NCBI GenBank assembly: GCA_018340375.1
Contig: JAFFJZ010000003.1
Span: forward strand, 10,168,001-10,232,000
From: Gonatopus flavifemur
Taxonomy: Eukaryota; Arthropoda; Insecta; Hymenoptera; Dryinidae
Length of the DNA: 64,000 nucleotides
Direction: 5' to 3'
Both the position numbers and the translations under genes were made by a program. The notes under the pieces were generated by a model. That model had not been told where the DNA came from. It did no database searches and saw only the letters and a list, made by a program, of their open reading frames with translations. Below, one piece after another: positions 49,301 to 62,159 of the stretch (the first letter of the stretch is position 1; every line of letters begins with the position of its first letter).

Positions 49301-49994
49301 TTTGAGGGGTTATATACAGTTGAAATTCTCAAAAAATTGATTCCTTTAATTTCATTCTCGTAATGTACATACATTCAAGTACACACAGAGAAAATTTCAA
49401 GTCAATTCGGCGATTATTGTCCAAGTTACACGCGTATTTGTAAAAATTTTTTAACTCTATAACTGTGTTTTCAATGTCGGTGACCAAGATATCTCGAAAA
49501 CGGCTGGACCGATCAGTCTCAAATTTCAACAAAAGCTTCTTGACTATATTTTTCAGTAATTAATCGAAGGTTTCTTCTCACCGATGAAAATTTTTTTGAT
49601 GAACAATTTAAGGCCAAAATTTTGGTGAAGAATCGGTTATTTCTTTTTAAAAGCCGCCATTTTGTCAAGAAATTTTATTTTGCTTATTCCTTCAATCGAT
49701 TACTAGATTATACATCACTTTAACGATATCCGTTTGATTTGTTCATTTTAAAAGATTCAGTCCCGAGATATCGTGGTCACCGCAAAGTGCTTTTTTTTTA
49801 AAAAGAGCTCCTGGAGATCAGCTATAGCAGCTCTCACAATCATTATTTTTACAAATAAAAAATATTTATATACAGTTCAAAGTTATCTCAATATGTGTAC
49901 AAATTTTCACATCATTTAATTCAATTGTCTTTTCAGGAAAAATTCTTGAAAAATCGCTTTTTCTGCGCCTCTTGATTGTATATAACCCCTTAAA
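49301..49994. mobile_element. Non-autonomous TIR element, AGGGGTTATATACA ends
   Basis: The left end TTTGAGGGGTTATATACAGT matches the reverse complement of the right end (TTTAAGGGGTTATATACAAT). A second inverted pair lies inside: CGGTGACCAAGATATCTCG (about 49479) and CGGTGACCACGATATCTCG in inverse orientation (about 49764-49782). Next to it is the phrase TCGAAAACGGCTGGACCGAT. No transposase frame and no clear target duplication. Superfamily not assigned. Confidence 0.7.
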
Positions 49995-50804
49995 AGAAAA
50001 ACGAGAAATTCCAGTTGATTGTTCGAATGAGATGTGAAATAATTACAAACAGTTGTCCTGATATTCGAACTTTGTAAACGCAGAGTTGATCATTCTAAAA
50101 TATTTAATTCAAATTATCCATTGCAGAGAGGAAACTTCGAACTTTCGAAGATTCTCAAATCGAGAAGTCAAATTATGGATTTATCGATGGAACGACAACG
50201 AGAAGAGAGAATAAAAGACTTATTATTCACATAGACATATGCAACAGACAAGTTCAATTCAGCTGCAGTTTTTTTTGTATTGACATTCAAAGTGCGATTA
50301 TTGACAAGCTGCACTTCACGTCGACTTCAACGTTTCAACGTTCGAATATTATTTTCGATATCTCAAAGTGACCTCCCGATGGAAGAAATATCATGGATGT
50401 TTATACTTTTTTCAAAAGTTCCTTCATTTCAAATGCAACTCTCGGAATCCACACTTTTCCCTGATCATATCAAAGTTGAAATTTGCAAACGTCAACGTTC
50501 GAAAAATAATTCAATAATCAGAATCCAATTTTTTGAATTATTGTGAAAAATTACCGGTCTCCTGTCGATTTCCGTTCGGTTCTTCGAACACCGATTCTTC
50601 AAGTTTTTCTTTTCTGTTTTCCCTCTCATCTCGTTCCTCCACCTTCTTACCCTTTGATAGAAGCATCTTAACGTCGCGACGCTCTCATTGTAAACGCTAA
50701 TCCTATTATCCGATGTGCCGCTCTTTGCAACGGTCAATATTATATTATCTCATTTTTGCATCGTCGCTTATAATTTTCCAACCGTTTGATTCTCGCTCGT
50801 CGCT
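49995..50804. other. AT-rich spacer
   Basis: Nothing recognised; frames here have no domain. Confidence 0.55.
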
Positions 50805-50930
50805 GCCCTTGTTGCTGTTGTTTCTTTTCTCCCCCACCTTCTTCTTTCGCTTCTCTTTTTTCCTCTTCCTTCCTCATTCGCGCTTCTCTTTTTTCCCCCT
50901 TTTTCCTTTCGCGCTCGTCGTACTGCAGTT
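50805..50930. repeat. Polypyrimidine tract
   Basis: The plus strand is almost entirely C and T, with CGCTTCTCTTTTTTCC near 50849 and again, slightly changed, at 50881. All four overlapping frames through it are low-complexity. Confidence 0.75.
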
Positions 50931-51130
50931 TTTGCGAATTTTCTATCCAACTCCGAACCACGCGCCGTCAACAAATCTTTTTGGAATTCTATGTATTATT
51001 ATAAACTGTGAAAAACGTATGCGCATGCAATGTTGAATGAAATTCATACTCTTTCTCCCTCTCCATCTTTCTTTCTCTTTCTATCTTCCTGGCTCGCATA
51101 CTCGATGGTTTAACGTTGATTTTCTCATCC
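50931..51130. other. Spacer
   Basis: A CT-rich run occurs at 51050-51090; nothing else recognised. Confidence 0.5.
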
Positions 51131-51186
51131 ACGTCCTCGTCCTCGTCATCGTCGTAGTCGGTAGTCGGTAGTCGATAGTCGTCGTG
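51131..51186. repeat. (CGTCCT)n then (GTAGTCG)n minisatellite
   Basis: CGT/CCT triplets pass into three GTAGTCG-like heptamers. Confidence 0.85.
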
Positions 51187-51542
51187 TGAAAATCGACGAG
51201 GGGGAAGAATTCTATATACACACGTCAATTGAAATCCAATCGACATTGTAGCAATTCCAATTGGAAAAATTATTAACGGTATTCGAAATTGGATTTTAGG
51301 GAAATTTTAGGAATCGATGATGATGGGCAGGCAACGAATCTTGAGAATAAAAGAGAACAAGAAGAAATTATAGGAAACAGGAAGACGGAAGTGAGAGAAC
51401 ACGTGAGAGTTTCCGTAGTTCGCTACGTGTCCCTCGGTTCTCCAATATTCTTCTCGGTCAACGCTCGGAGATCGAATTGTCCGTTAATTGAAATGATTAA
51501 TTGTCTCATTCCTCCTCTCCCCCTCTGGCCTTCCTCTCTCTA

Positions 51543-51576
51543 TATCGTCGTCTATCGTCGTCCATCGTCGTCGTCG
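51543..51576. repeat. (ATCGTCGTC)n repeat
   Basis: Three nine-base TATCGTCGTC-like units ending in pure CGT. Confidence 0.85.
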
Positions 51577-51930
51577 GAGTCGTGGTACTCTACGCGCGTA
51601 CACATCATCATCCTACTCCATCCCCGTGTCCTTTCTGTCGTTTTGTGACGACTGATGCACTCATTGCCCGGTGCTTGATTGCTTATTTACAAATAGGAAA
51701 TTCGAAAATGTTCAGAATCGCGGACGAGAGGTAGAGACAAAACAACAACGATGACAACAACAGCGGCAACAAGAGCAACAACGAATGTCGGAAAGAGATA
51801 TAACGTACGAATGGACGTATGGATAGAGATATGTGTACCTATGTAAATGTCGCGGCTCGGTGCTCGCGTGTACCTTGTATGAGTTTGCATCGACTTTTAC
51901 GTTGAGTTATCGGTGAGACGCGGGCTTAAA

Positions 51931-51975
51931 ATTATAATAATAATTATTATTATTATCATTATAACGATAATAAAT
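51931..51975. repeat. Palindromic (AAT)n/(ATT)n tract
   Basis: Four AAT triplets followed by four ATT triplets form a self-complementary block, followed by TATCATTATAACGATAATA, itself near-palindromic. Confidence 0.8.
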
Positions 51976-52696
51976 AAAAGTCATGGTATATATCAAACTT
52001 TTATCTTTTTCGGTTTCTTTTATTTACTTTGAATGGAAACCATTAAACCGTTGTACAAATATATTTTCATGCAACGCGGTATGCACAGAGAAATTCCACC
52101 GCCTCAATTTTGCTATGAAATTCTTGAAAAGTATGGTTCATTATGTGCGTGGGAATAAAATGAATTGAACTTGTGTACTGTGTTCATCGTGAAGTCAACG
52201 AACCGAGGATTTATTTAGATACCTGTATTTGATTCACTGCACAAAAATATTTCATCTTTTACAATCAAAAAAAATGTTTTGCCAGCTAAATTATCAATTC
52301 GCCAGTTGATGTATGCTTTTATTGATAATGAATCGCTGAAGATTATGATGAAGAATTGAACATTAGATGGAAAAATTCACAGTTTGCATACAAAAAAAAT
52401 TACTCATGCTTCATAAATGCAGGTCTAATTGTTATGTTCAATTGGAAAATTTTGAATATATGAAATTTATAACGCTAAACAGTAATTAGCCCACCAAGGA
52501 GAAAATGAGAAAATAAAAATGTTGAAATGTTCGCTACTAAAAGTTGCTTCACCTCATACAAAAAGTTACGTATGAGCTCTACAATTTGGGCAAAAATCGA
52601 GCAGAAACTGGCCCTAGATGCGTCTGCAGGTAGAATTGTAAGTAAAATCTATAGAATTGAATGAAGACGATTGATGATCATCTTGAATTACTTTCC
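51976..52696. other. AT-rich spacer
   Basis: Nothing recognised. Confidence 0.55.
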
Positions 52697-52923
52697 ACAT
52701 AACAATTTGTGTCTTGCGATATCTTTTAGACAAGTTTAAGATATCTTATGCAACGTGTGTACATATCTTTTAGAGATCTCAAACATGTATCATATCTAAA
52801 AACCATCTTTTAAATTTGTTGTAGACGTGAGATATGTTTGAGATATCTGAAAGATATCTAAATACGTTGCATAAGACACCTTCAACTCATCTAAAAGATA
52901 TCGCTCGACATAAATTTTTATGT
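52697..52923. mobile_element. Foldback element rich in AGATATC, ACATAA ends
   Basis: The arms of about 100 bp match: ACATAACAATTTGTGTC with ACATAAAAATTTATGTC, then GCGATATCTTTTAGA, CTTATGCAACGT and GATATCTCAAACAT-type blocks in both. GATATCTTTTAGA words also recur within each arm. There is no ORF and no clear target duplication. A MITE is the simplest explanation. Confidence 0.8.
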
Positions 52924-55328
52924 AGATTAGAATCTGAATCTATACTCTTCCTGCTAGGGTTTGGACACATCTTTTTCAACGTGAACCTATTTCATTCCAC
53001 CTGAAAAAATAAAAACCCTCTAGTACAGTGAAATATTTACAGTAAAATTACAAAATAAAACTGAGGAACTCGAAATAAACTTCGTCGAGTATATCACCCT
53101 TGATGTACGATACCCATTTTTTTGTGAGAATATTTGTAAACTGTGAGAATAGTTTTTCAGTTCTCACCACCATTTTCAGAATTTTATTTCTCTCACAGTA
53201 CTTACCTTGTCACCCTAAAGTGTATTTACTATTTCGAAAATGGATCAAAGGTGTTCTGAGTCCATCAGCATTGTAGAAACAATTCGTTCCGTTCCTGTTT
53301 TTGATTCAGACTGATGGAAGGGCACTTAGAATGGAAAAAAAATGTAGAACAACATTCAGTTGATACTTTTCCCGAACAGTAGGAAAGAGCACTGATACGG
53401 AGTACGCATTGAAATTTCTCGTTTCTAATCGGAGATGGAGAAGCGGAGTTTTTTTATCGCATGTGAAAATAAAAAAAATTTCTATTCTATTGAAGATTTA
53501 TATTATTATTGCTATTATTATCATTCTCATAACACGTGTACCGACTTATGCACTCTAACCACACGGTTTTATACAAATTCGATGAAATCATGATAGTTTT
53601 TGTGCAGCCACCTGTTGCCCTGTTATGCATCATACATTGTATAACAGTGATCAATAAATTTCTCAAATAATCAGGATTTGGAAACCCTTTCTCATGAATG
53701 TTCTCAAATGTGATTGGGGGTCATTATTATTTAGATTGACTGGAAGTGATTCGAGTTGGATACATAACTGAGATATTTTTGGACGGATTGCATGATTAAT
53801 AAATAATTGATATTGAAAGGATTTTTCTTTTCATGCTTAGAAAATTCGATAATTATGAAATTTGTATATTCTCTTCGAAAGATGCGGCATTAATTTCTCA
53901 TAGCAAAGCTCATACGATCAAGTAACAAATAATTCTAATATCTGCAATGAAGTCAAAAGTATTCAATACAATTATGAAACTTTTGCTGATTCATTCATGA
54001 TTTATCATAAATTACTGCAATGCAGCTTTGAAACTTTTTTCGAATAAAGCGGTAGTCACGAAACAATTGGTGAACTTTGATTTCTATTGGTGATATGAAG
54101 AGTAATTTGGTTGTTTAGTGATCAAATGATCAGCGTGTTTAATTAAATATACTATTAAGGGAAGACACTTGAAATTTGAAAATTGATCAATTCATTCATG
54201 GAAAATGATTCAGAATCTATAAAATTTCTGCTTGTAAACTTCAAATATCGCGTATCAATTTTCATCCACTATATAGATATGAATCATTCGAAATGAAAAT
54301 ATTTATTGCGAGTCTTTGAAGAATGAATTCAGCGAGAATCTACGGTTCCTTTGCATCCAGACTCTTTCCATTGGTTTTTGTTATTAAAAATATTGATGAT
54401 TCGAAATAAACAACTCATCTGAAGTTTTTATGCTCGAAGAAATCCAACGAAATCGAAAATATGCAATATATTTTACATTTAATTACTAATTTGTCACAAA
54501 AATCTCTTTCGTATCAACACGCGATGACGGGAAAAAAATTAATATAAAATCGTTTGATCGCATTTTTCCTCTTCTCTTGAATCCTCATTATAAATTAGTT
54601 TTAGAAATACCTCAACTAATTAAATGTTAATTACGAAAGACGCGCGACACACGTGAATTCGAATCGAAGCGAAATATGTGCACGTATATATATATACATA
54701 TATATACATGTTTGTTCTGTCTTAATACATTTCCTTCTTTTTTTTTTCTTCCAACAAAACATAATTAATGTTACGAATTGGAGATGCATAACAACGACGA
54801 GTGTATGTCGAAAAATTCACTTCTCTAGTGGGACACGCGGCATACAGGGAGAAAGAGAAGAAAGAAAATTTCTAAAGATAGCAATTTTTTCAAATGTACT
54901 AATTAACGCAATTGCGCTGTATTTTACTTGACTTTTTTTTCCTTTTTTTTTTTTTTTGAAGTAATGTGTATTAAAAGTTTCACAAGTGTCGTCCTTATAT
55001 TTACCGCATTGCGGTGATGGTGAAAATTCTTCTTTTTTTTTTATTCTCTGTATATTCATCTAAAAAGCCTGAGATTGATACTTTCGCGATTTCATTGAAA
55101 ATGAAGATGTAATTACAATTCTACCTCTTTTTTTTTTTAATTTCTTTTTATTACCTATGAAACTATTCTCAAATTCGCATTCCAGAATCAAAATAAATAA
55201 TAATGGATTTTGCAAATTTCAACTGCAAATTCGTTTTCTAGTAATCTAGCGGGAGTTAACGGAGGGTTACTAATACGAGACCTAACAAGATTACATCCTT
55301 TGGAACGAAAATAACTTCTCTCTCCTTA

Positions 55329-55332
<4 letters not shown>
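52924..55332. other. AT-rich stretch without recognised features
   Basis: Only poly-T runs (54941-54957, 55124-55138) and a short TA tract near 54685-54710. No gene is supported. Confidence 0.55.

Positions 55333-55370
<38 letters not shown>
55333..55370. repeat. (CT)n microsatellite
   Basis: About sixteen CT dinucleotides; an Arg/Glu run on the minus strand results. Confidence 0.95.
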
Positions 55371-56154
55371 CCTTCATATCTAAAGACTTCTCCCTCAGTG
55401 AAATTCATGAAACTATATTTGAAGGAAAAAATATGAATACAGAAATGAGCCATTAACCTTGTATTATCAATAATGAAATTATATATCGACATTTTCTCTC
55501 GTAAAATAACATTTTATTTTTTTTTCTTCACAATTTTTATAACTCAAGTTGCGCACGAGGTTTTGAAAACCACTTTTCTAGTTGAGGATACTCAGTGTAC
55601 GGATACTTACGCTCTGAACATCTCTCGCGCTCGAGAGGTTTTCTTTGGGAACATTTTTTTTTTCATTATTTTTCTTAAGGAATAAGGAAAAATATATATA
55701 GAATTCATCCAAGATAAATTGAATTTCACGTACTGAATGGTTTGATGCGCACACGTTTGTCTTTGGAAATATTATTATCAGCAATTCATTGTATATAATG
55801 ATAGTTATTTTTAACGACTCTATTATCGAACGATAATAGTCGATGTTTTAAGCGATAAATTGATTTTTTATTCTCCAATGAAATTTACATTTTCAATCAG
55901 GTGATTCTACGACAGCAGCACCGCCACTTTTCACCAACAAAGATTTGTATACGACGACTTTTTGAGTATCTCACCAATTAAATCCGATAAGGCGAATATG
56001 ATGGAATTAGTATGCTATTTTAAATATGAAGTAGTCGAGGAATAAGTTTTCTCAACTTTGAGAATTCAAAGATGATCTCATTGCAAAAAAATCATCAAAA
56101 GTTATTATAAATCAAATCCAGATTCTATAATTCTTGAAATAGAGAGGATGATCT
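55371..56154. other. AT-rich spacer with one hairpin
   Basis: CGACTCTATTATCG-AA-CGATAATAGTCG (55815-55842) forms a 12-bp stem with a 2-base bulge and a 2-base loop. No gene is visible. Confidence 0.55.
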
Positions 56155-56350
56155 GGAGTGGCAGCCATCGTAATATCGCCATTTTGTCTGGTTTTAGAGA
56201 GCTCAAGGTGGCGCGCGATGGTGAAGAAAAGGGGGAAGATGGGGGGTCATCGGATCTCTTTGGCGTATAAGAAGGGTTCATCGTCGCCGACGTCCTCGTC
56301 ATCATCGAAACGAAACGAACGATGTTGGAAGAAGGGTGGTAAATAGGAAA
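56155..56350. promoter_or_regulatory. Candidate regulatory block with PHO/YY1- and CTCF-like words
   Basis: GCAGCCATCG (56161), CGCCATTTTG (56178) and AAGGTGGCGCG (56205-56215) occur within 60 bases. They match the GCCAT core of PHO/YY1 and the AGGTGGCGC core of insect CTCF. GC content rises here and G-rich runs follow (GGGGGAAG, GATGGGGGG). An insulator or promoter is possible, but nothing proves it. Confidence 0.35.
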
Positions 56351-59280
56351 TAAGTTACAGCCGGAGGGAGTGAGAGCGGATTTCACACCAATTTCTCGTC
56401 TCCGCTCGTCATTGGTAAGAAATTGTCAAATCGCTTGCCTTTGCCCGCAGACTCTTGCCCTCGCGTTTTTCAAGCAGCCCCCCCTGGCATGTATATTCAT
56501 CCACTCGTTCGTTCCATACCTATTCGATGATCCGTTTGTACGATCATGAATAACTCTGCGTTTAACGCTTCAATAACGAGATTTCTTTCACCCGACTTTC
56601 CAAATTCATCCGCAATCATCCAAAAGTGTGTCCCTCGATCTCGAGTAACGTTATTGGATAGTGAACCTAAAAGTTACGATCGAAAGAATTGGCGTCAAAT
56701 GAAGAGCATACATTACGTACGAGTACACACATATGTGTATATAGAAACGAAAGAAGGTGCAAAGAGGTTAAAGGCAAGTACCACTGCGAATTTTCAAGAG
56801 TTCACGCGCAGGGTGTTTGGTACACCTCGTTGCGGATGAATATACGCCAACTTAATGACACGTCGTTTATACCTTCGTGTAGAAGTGAGAGACCAGGTGG
56901 ACGGAGGAGCGGTGTAAAAGAGATAAGGGTGGAGAAGATGACGAAACACGCCGACTAACGGTTCAAGTTGAAGGAAAAAGAGGGAAGAACAAAAAGAAGA
57001 GGAAAAAAAAACATGACACTTTCTACTTTCTCGAGATTCTCACATAATAGCTACTTATGTCCGCTGCTTACTGCTGTCACTGCTGCTCTGTCGCTCAATA
57101 ATGTAAGACATATTTCACATGTGATTTTCAAGTTGATGTCTTTCGCACTTGGCTCTTTCTGCTTTATTTTTTCTTCAATTCTACGATGTTTGACATTCTA
57201 CTACTTGTTTCGACTCGGTCTATTTTCTTCTCGTTTATGTAACGAGAGAAGATTTATAATTTTATACGTGATTCTGCAGAACGACGTTGTTATTATTACA
57301 TGGGCGCATCTTCTCTGCTAACGCGATTACATTTTCCTTCCCTTCAATTTATTATTCGAAAGTCAATTTAAGATGCATTTGTAAAATAATTAAGTTCCAA
57401 CTTCACATCGTTCAACTGAGAGATTTTGATCGATACTTCAATGCCGTTGGTGGAGTTGAAAAAGAAAACTTCCGAACGGGAAATATGGAAAAGGGAAAAT
57501 CGAATCTTTGGAAAATATCGGAACGAAAAGTTGATAAAGGAAAATATGACGGGAAAAGTGAAAGTCGAGTGTTCGATACGGTGATTTCGATGAACTTTGA
57601 TATTTTTTAATCGACTTCGAGTTTGAATCTATTAGTTAACGTGCAAATAAAAAAAATTGTAAGTGATTGCGATTTCCTATTTTATTGGATTCTGAGCATT
57701 TGAGCGAGGGAGATCTGTTTGATTTTTGTCCCATAATCGTTGGATTTCAATGATCAAAAACATTTAGAACCAAAATCCCATGACAAATTTCAAACTTTTA
57801 AAGAATTTTCTTGCTAGTCGAACAAAAACGTATATACTATTCATTTTGATTCTACCGTAACAATTTCATGGAAAAAAAAGTATAAACACGTGTCTGATTC
57901 ACATGTTACAGCAATCGTTTCCAGTAATTTCACATTGTCAAGAGATGTACGTTATTTCTCACAAAATCAATTTTACCACAGAAAATGTGTTGTTTACCGT
58001 TGAATTTTCACCTTCCATCCGGAAAAAATATCCAACTTCTTTTTACATCCTATCGAAATTCTAATTTCACCTGATTCTTCAAATCGGATGTTGTCCATTT
58101 GTCCAATTGAATATTATATAGTTCTCCCATATCCGCTTATAGCCAGAGCAATCAAAGTCAAGTCAATAACGAGGATAGCTGATATGTAAAGAATGCCTTG
58201 ATCATTATAAAGACATAAAGTTTAATTAATACATTTTACGATTGGTTGAGAAAATCTTAAAATTTTTTGTATGAATTGTAGAACGATCCAAGGTCGATGT
58301 TGATATTATAGATTCGTTAAAATCTTCCTAAAATTGTATATGAATCGAATTTAATTTCACCTTTAATTTCACCAATGACTTTTCTCTATCGAATTTAAAA
58401 GCTTATTTTTATTCATAATGCTTAAATATATAGCGGTACGCCACTGTGGTCTTATCGAGTGGTTTTTTAAACAAATTCTTTGGTCAAAATTCACTTTTCC
58501 TCTATCAAAATATCCAAACCTCGTTCAATTAAGAAATATTTTTCGTGCAAGTGATAAAATATGTGAGGAATCTTCATTTCTCATTTGTGATATTCTATCA
58601 GCCATAAAATTATCGAAGTTTTAAGTAATGCGGAGTTGAACGTAATCGAATAATTCGTCAAAATTCTCGATTAAATTAACTGTGATTTGTAACTGATAGC
58701 TGTAATTGACTTTCCCAATAATTTCATGGTAAGATCTTGATGTCCCGTTAATTGACAATTTGAGTTCCCTAAAGGTGCTGACTAGACTATTTTTCCATAC
58801 GTTAATCAGCTGGAAATTAAACAAATTTTTAATAAAAGATTGTTCTCTTTGATTTTTTATTATGTAAGGAACTACAATGTAGAAGCAGCGATTGTATTGA
58901 ACATTGCAAATTGAATAACTCAATCGTGGAATACTGTATTTAATTTGATCTGAAGTTAAGCTCATGAAATTATTCGCTGTAAGGCAAAAAAGTAAAGTAA
59001 ATGTTTACTTCGATCTATATTGTAACTCAAAACAGTTACTAGAGATGCACGCATTGCCTCAGAGAATCAACTGTCACTAATCACCGCAATATTCAGATGG
59101 AACGTCATTTTACAACCGCTTCTCGTTCAACCAACGTTGAGATGTTCCTTATGTTCGACCTTAATCCACTGCACATGTAAATTAACTAACTAGTATCGTG
59201 CGGAGGTTGTAATCGCCAATACAGACATATTCTCTCCACATTTCAAAATTATGCTCAAGTTATTCATTTTAATTCCAAAA
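56351..59280. other. AT-rich stretch without recognised features
   Basis: Plus-strand frames at 56546-56839 (97 codons) and 56968-57321 (117 codons) show no recognisable domain. No gene is supported. Confidence 0.5.
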
Positions 59281-59480
59281 TTCAATTTGTTAACCCTCTG
59301 CCGCTGTAACTGCACGAAATAGCATCTCCTTAATTTTCCCTAGTTTGAGAAACCCATTGATTCTCCCCAAATTCATCGATCAGACCTTTGTCCAATTTCA
59401 ATAAAATTTGGCGAACGTCGATAGGTTTCTTCAACTATTTTGACTTTCACTACCCTAAAACGAAAAAAAATCACTCGCCG
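59281..59480. repeat. Possible eroded dispersed repeat
   Basis: The phrase CCAATTTCAATAAAATTTGG followed by CGAACGTCGATAGGTTTC has the flavour of the TCGAAAACGGCTGGACCGAT segment at 49.5 kb. No termini could be set. Confidence 0.25.
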
Positions 59481-60869
59481 TACATTCAAATTCCTTTCAA
59501 GGTGCAAAAAAACCAAGAAAACCACCGATGATGATTTATCAAAATGGATTTGAAATGAATTACCATGGCTTTATTTGGCAAACGAAATCCAAGAGATGGA
59601 TGAATTGTCGAATTTCTATAAATCTGTAACTACCGACTCATGATTGATTCGAACAAAATGAACAGTACAAAAAAGGTTTATCCAAAAGGAAATGATGCGT
59701 CATAATTTGAAGGGAAAATCCATCACTCGTAGTAATGAAAAAATTGTTTCGAAACCATTCAATGTTTCACAGTCCATTCTTTGGTCAATATTTATCCAAA
59801 TCAAATGAATATTTGAAAATATGTCGGTGGAATTTCCTACCGCGAAGTCAATCAATGCCGAGTGAATAAAAAATATTCAATAAAAATTCGAATTGGATTG
59901 TAAAACATTTACAGGATTTGCATAAAAAAGTCCTTCACGAATGAATTTTTGGGGCAAACTAATGATGTGTCTGGAATAAAATTCTGAAGAAACAAAAACA
60001 ACAATTCCAAACTTCAACTGGAAATCAAAAAATGATCGAAGAAAAAAAAGAGCGGAAGGTGGTTGAAGCGATAACGATGATAAATCGTTCACTTCTTTTC
60101 AAACAAATCAAAACAAGTTTCGATTCGCCGTTTGATTTATTTGCACAACAACGATGCCGAATAATCCGAGTTATAATAAATTTTGAATTATACTTGAAAC
60201 GAATTTCGCCGAGGTGTATTAGATTAATCCGCAAAGGTTGGATCAATTAATCACTGAAATGACGAGACGTCAGACTCGATTCCCGGATTCAATCGTAACA
60301 ACCACAGCTGGCAAAATCAGACGTTCTCGTTCAGTTGTATTGCACATTGATTGATGTTTCCAAGAAGATAAGACTTCAACAAGGCACACCTCGAAATTTG
60401 CCGCCATCGTTCGATGATATATATATATGTATATATATGTTAGTTACTATCACCCCCTCGTCGGCACTCGCTCAGTTTTCACGATGGCTAAACACAACAG
60501 GGTGAAAAATCAACATGGCCGTTCTCCATTACACTTTCAATCTTGCGATTTCTACTCCCGCTGCGCAACCCTCGGGCACGCGGGCAATAGTCTTCTTGGA
60601 ACATCGAAGATAAATATATATACGTTTGTCTTTCCTTGCTTCGGGGGTTTCACAGTCAAAAGGGAAGAAGAGGATTGAGAAATTAATGAAGTGGTGGTAG
60701 TGGAAGTAACGCGCACTCGATACCTCGCCGGATGATAGATTTTCTTTCGCAGATTGAACACTCATATCACGGCAACTGTACATGTCTCCATTTTTTTTAC
60801 TCTAGATTTATAAGCGTGCACTGCAATACTGCCGTGGGTATTTTCGCGCAAAATGACACATGCCTTTTG
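59481..60869. other. AT-rich spacer
   Basis: Nothing recognised apart from a short TA tract at 60418-60438. Confidence 0.55.
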
Positions 60870-60885
60870 GTGTGTGTGTGTGTGT
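60870..60885. repeat. (GT)n microsatellite
   Basis: Eight GT dinucleotides. Confidence 0.85.
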
Positions 60886-62159
60886 CACCGTATGAATTAA
60901 ATTAGCTTTTCCGATGGAAAATTTATTTGTACGTCTATAAATTTATAATCATCTACTGAGTTTCCAAATGACTGGAATATTCCTGGAAACACTAGGAGAA
61001 GGAAAGAAGGAAGAATCAAAGAAACGTGCGATAAATAACCGACGGAGATACTGTATAATTTGTTCTAGAGTTGCAGAAGAATGTGTGAAATGAAGATATA
61101 TATATGCGGATAAGTATAAAGGCGATATCTTGAAAAATCTGAAGGAAAATTCGATTTCTCTACGCGTAGTCTGAATAATAAAAGGCGCACTCCACTCGGA
61201 TCTCCTAGCGATAGGAGAAGGAGCAGCAGCAGCAGCGGTGGCAGCAACAACGGTGGTAGTAGCGGCAAGGTATATGGGAAGACGACGACATTGTAGAGTT
61301 GTAGAGTGAATCTCCGAAGAAAAGGCGAGAGAAGCTCTGAAGTCTTTCTATATGTTGTGTATGAACGACCTTGCATTATTAAGTGATTGAGCAGCGGTGG
61401 TAGTAGACGAAAGAGTGAGAGAAAGTGAGTATTACAAGACATGTCGGTGGATGTCCTTTCTTGGCTTCTTTTTCTTCTTTTCTCCTCCCGCTTTTTTTTT
61501 CTTTTTATCCTTTACATTTCCGTTCCATCTCTTCCATATATATATGTATACTTCCACATATACATACGCACGTAAGCGATTCTTTTTCTTCAGTCAAGCA
61601 AAGAAGACCTTGAACCAGACAATCCCAATGCCTGTATTCATCTTCGCATATATCATATCGAAGTCGTCATTATACTTTGTTCAGAAGTTATTTTTTATGC
61701 AAAAATTGTGACGTTCTTTGCAGGATCTTATGCATTTTATTCATGATAAATAAGATAAATTAAGTAGAAGTGATGGGTGTAAGCCTCCAGAATTGAAATA
61801 TGTGAATTGATATATCTCGAGAATGCTGCGAATTAGATCTTTCCATTTAACACTACTGGCAGGATAATTTTTCAAAGTAGCAGAAAAGTCTCCTATTCCT
61901 GACGAATAATCAATCCCTCCACAGCCGAGGAATGAAATCCACCGCTGAAGCGAAGAAAAACTTTCCACAGTTTTTACAGTGTATTTTTCAATAATGATAG
62001 AAGTGCATTTCCGTCACATGCATTTATAATTAATTCTCTTTGTATATATCTAACTGAAAATTTTTGAATATATCGTTGATTTATTGAATAAATATGGGAT
62101 TCATGATACTAAGAAGTCATAAGTATTCTGCAAACAACTTATGAATGAATCATCGCCGT
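60886..62159. other. Spacer with a triplet repeat
   Basis: CTCCTA-GCGA-TAGGAG (61202-61217) is a small hairpin beside an (AGC)n/(GGT)n compound repeat at 61221-61266. No gene is supported. Confidence 0.5.

Noticed and set aside
55815..55842. Bacterial-type terminator hairpin
   Set aside because: The window is eukaryotic and no T run follows the stem; it is listed only as a hairpin within its region.
61065..61442. Leu/Pro-rich 125-codon minus-strand frame resembling a membrane protein
   Set aside because: The Leu/Pro run is the translation of the (AGC)n/(GGT)n repeat at 61221-61266.
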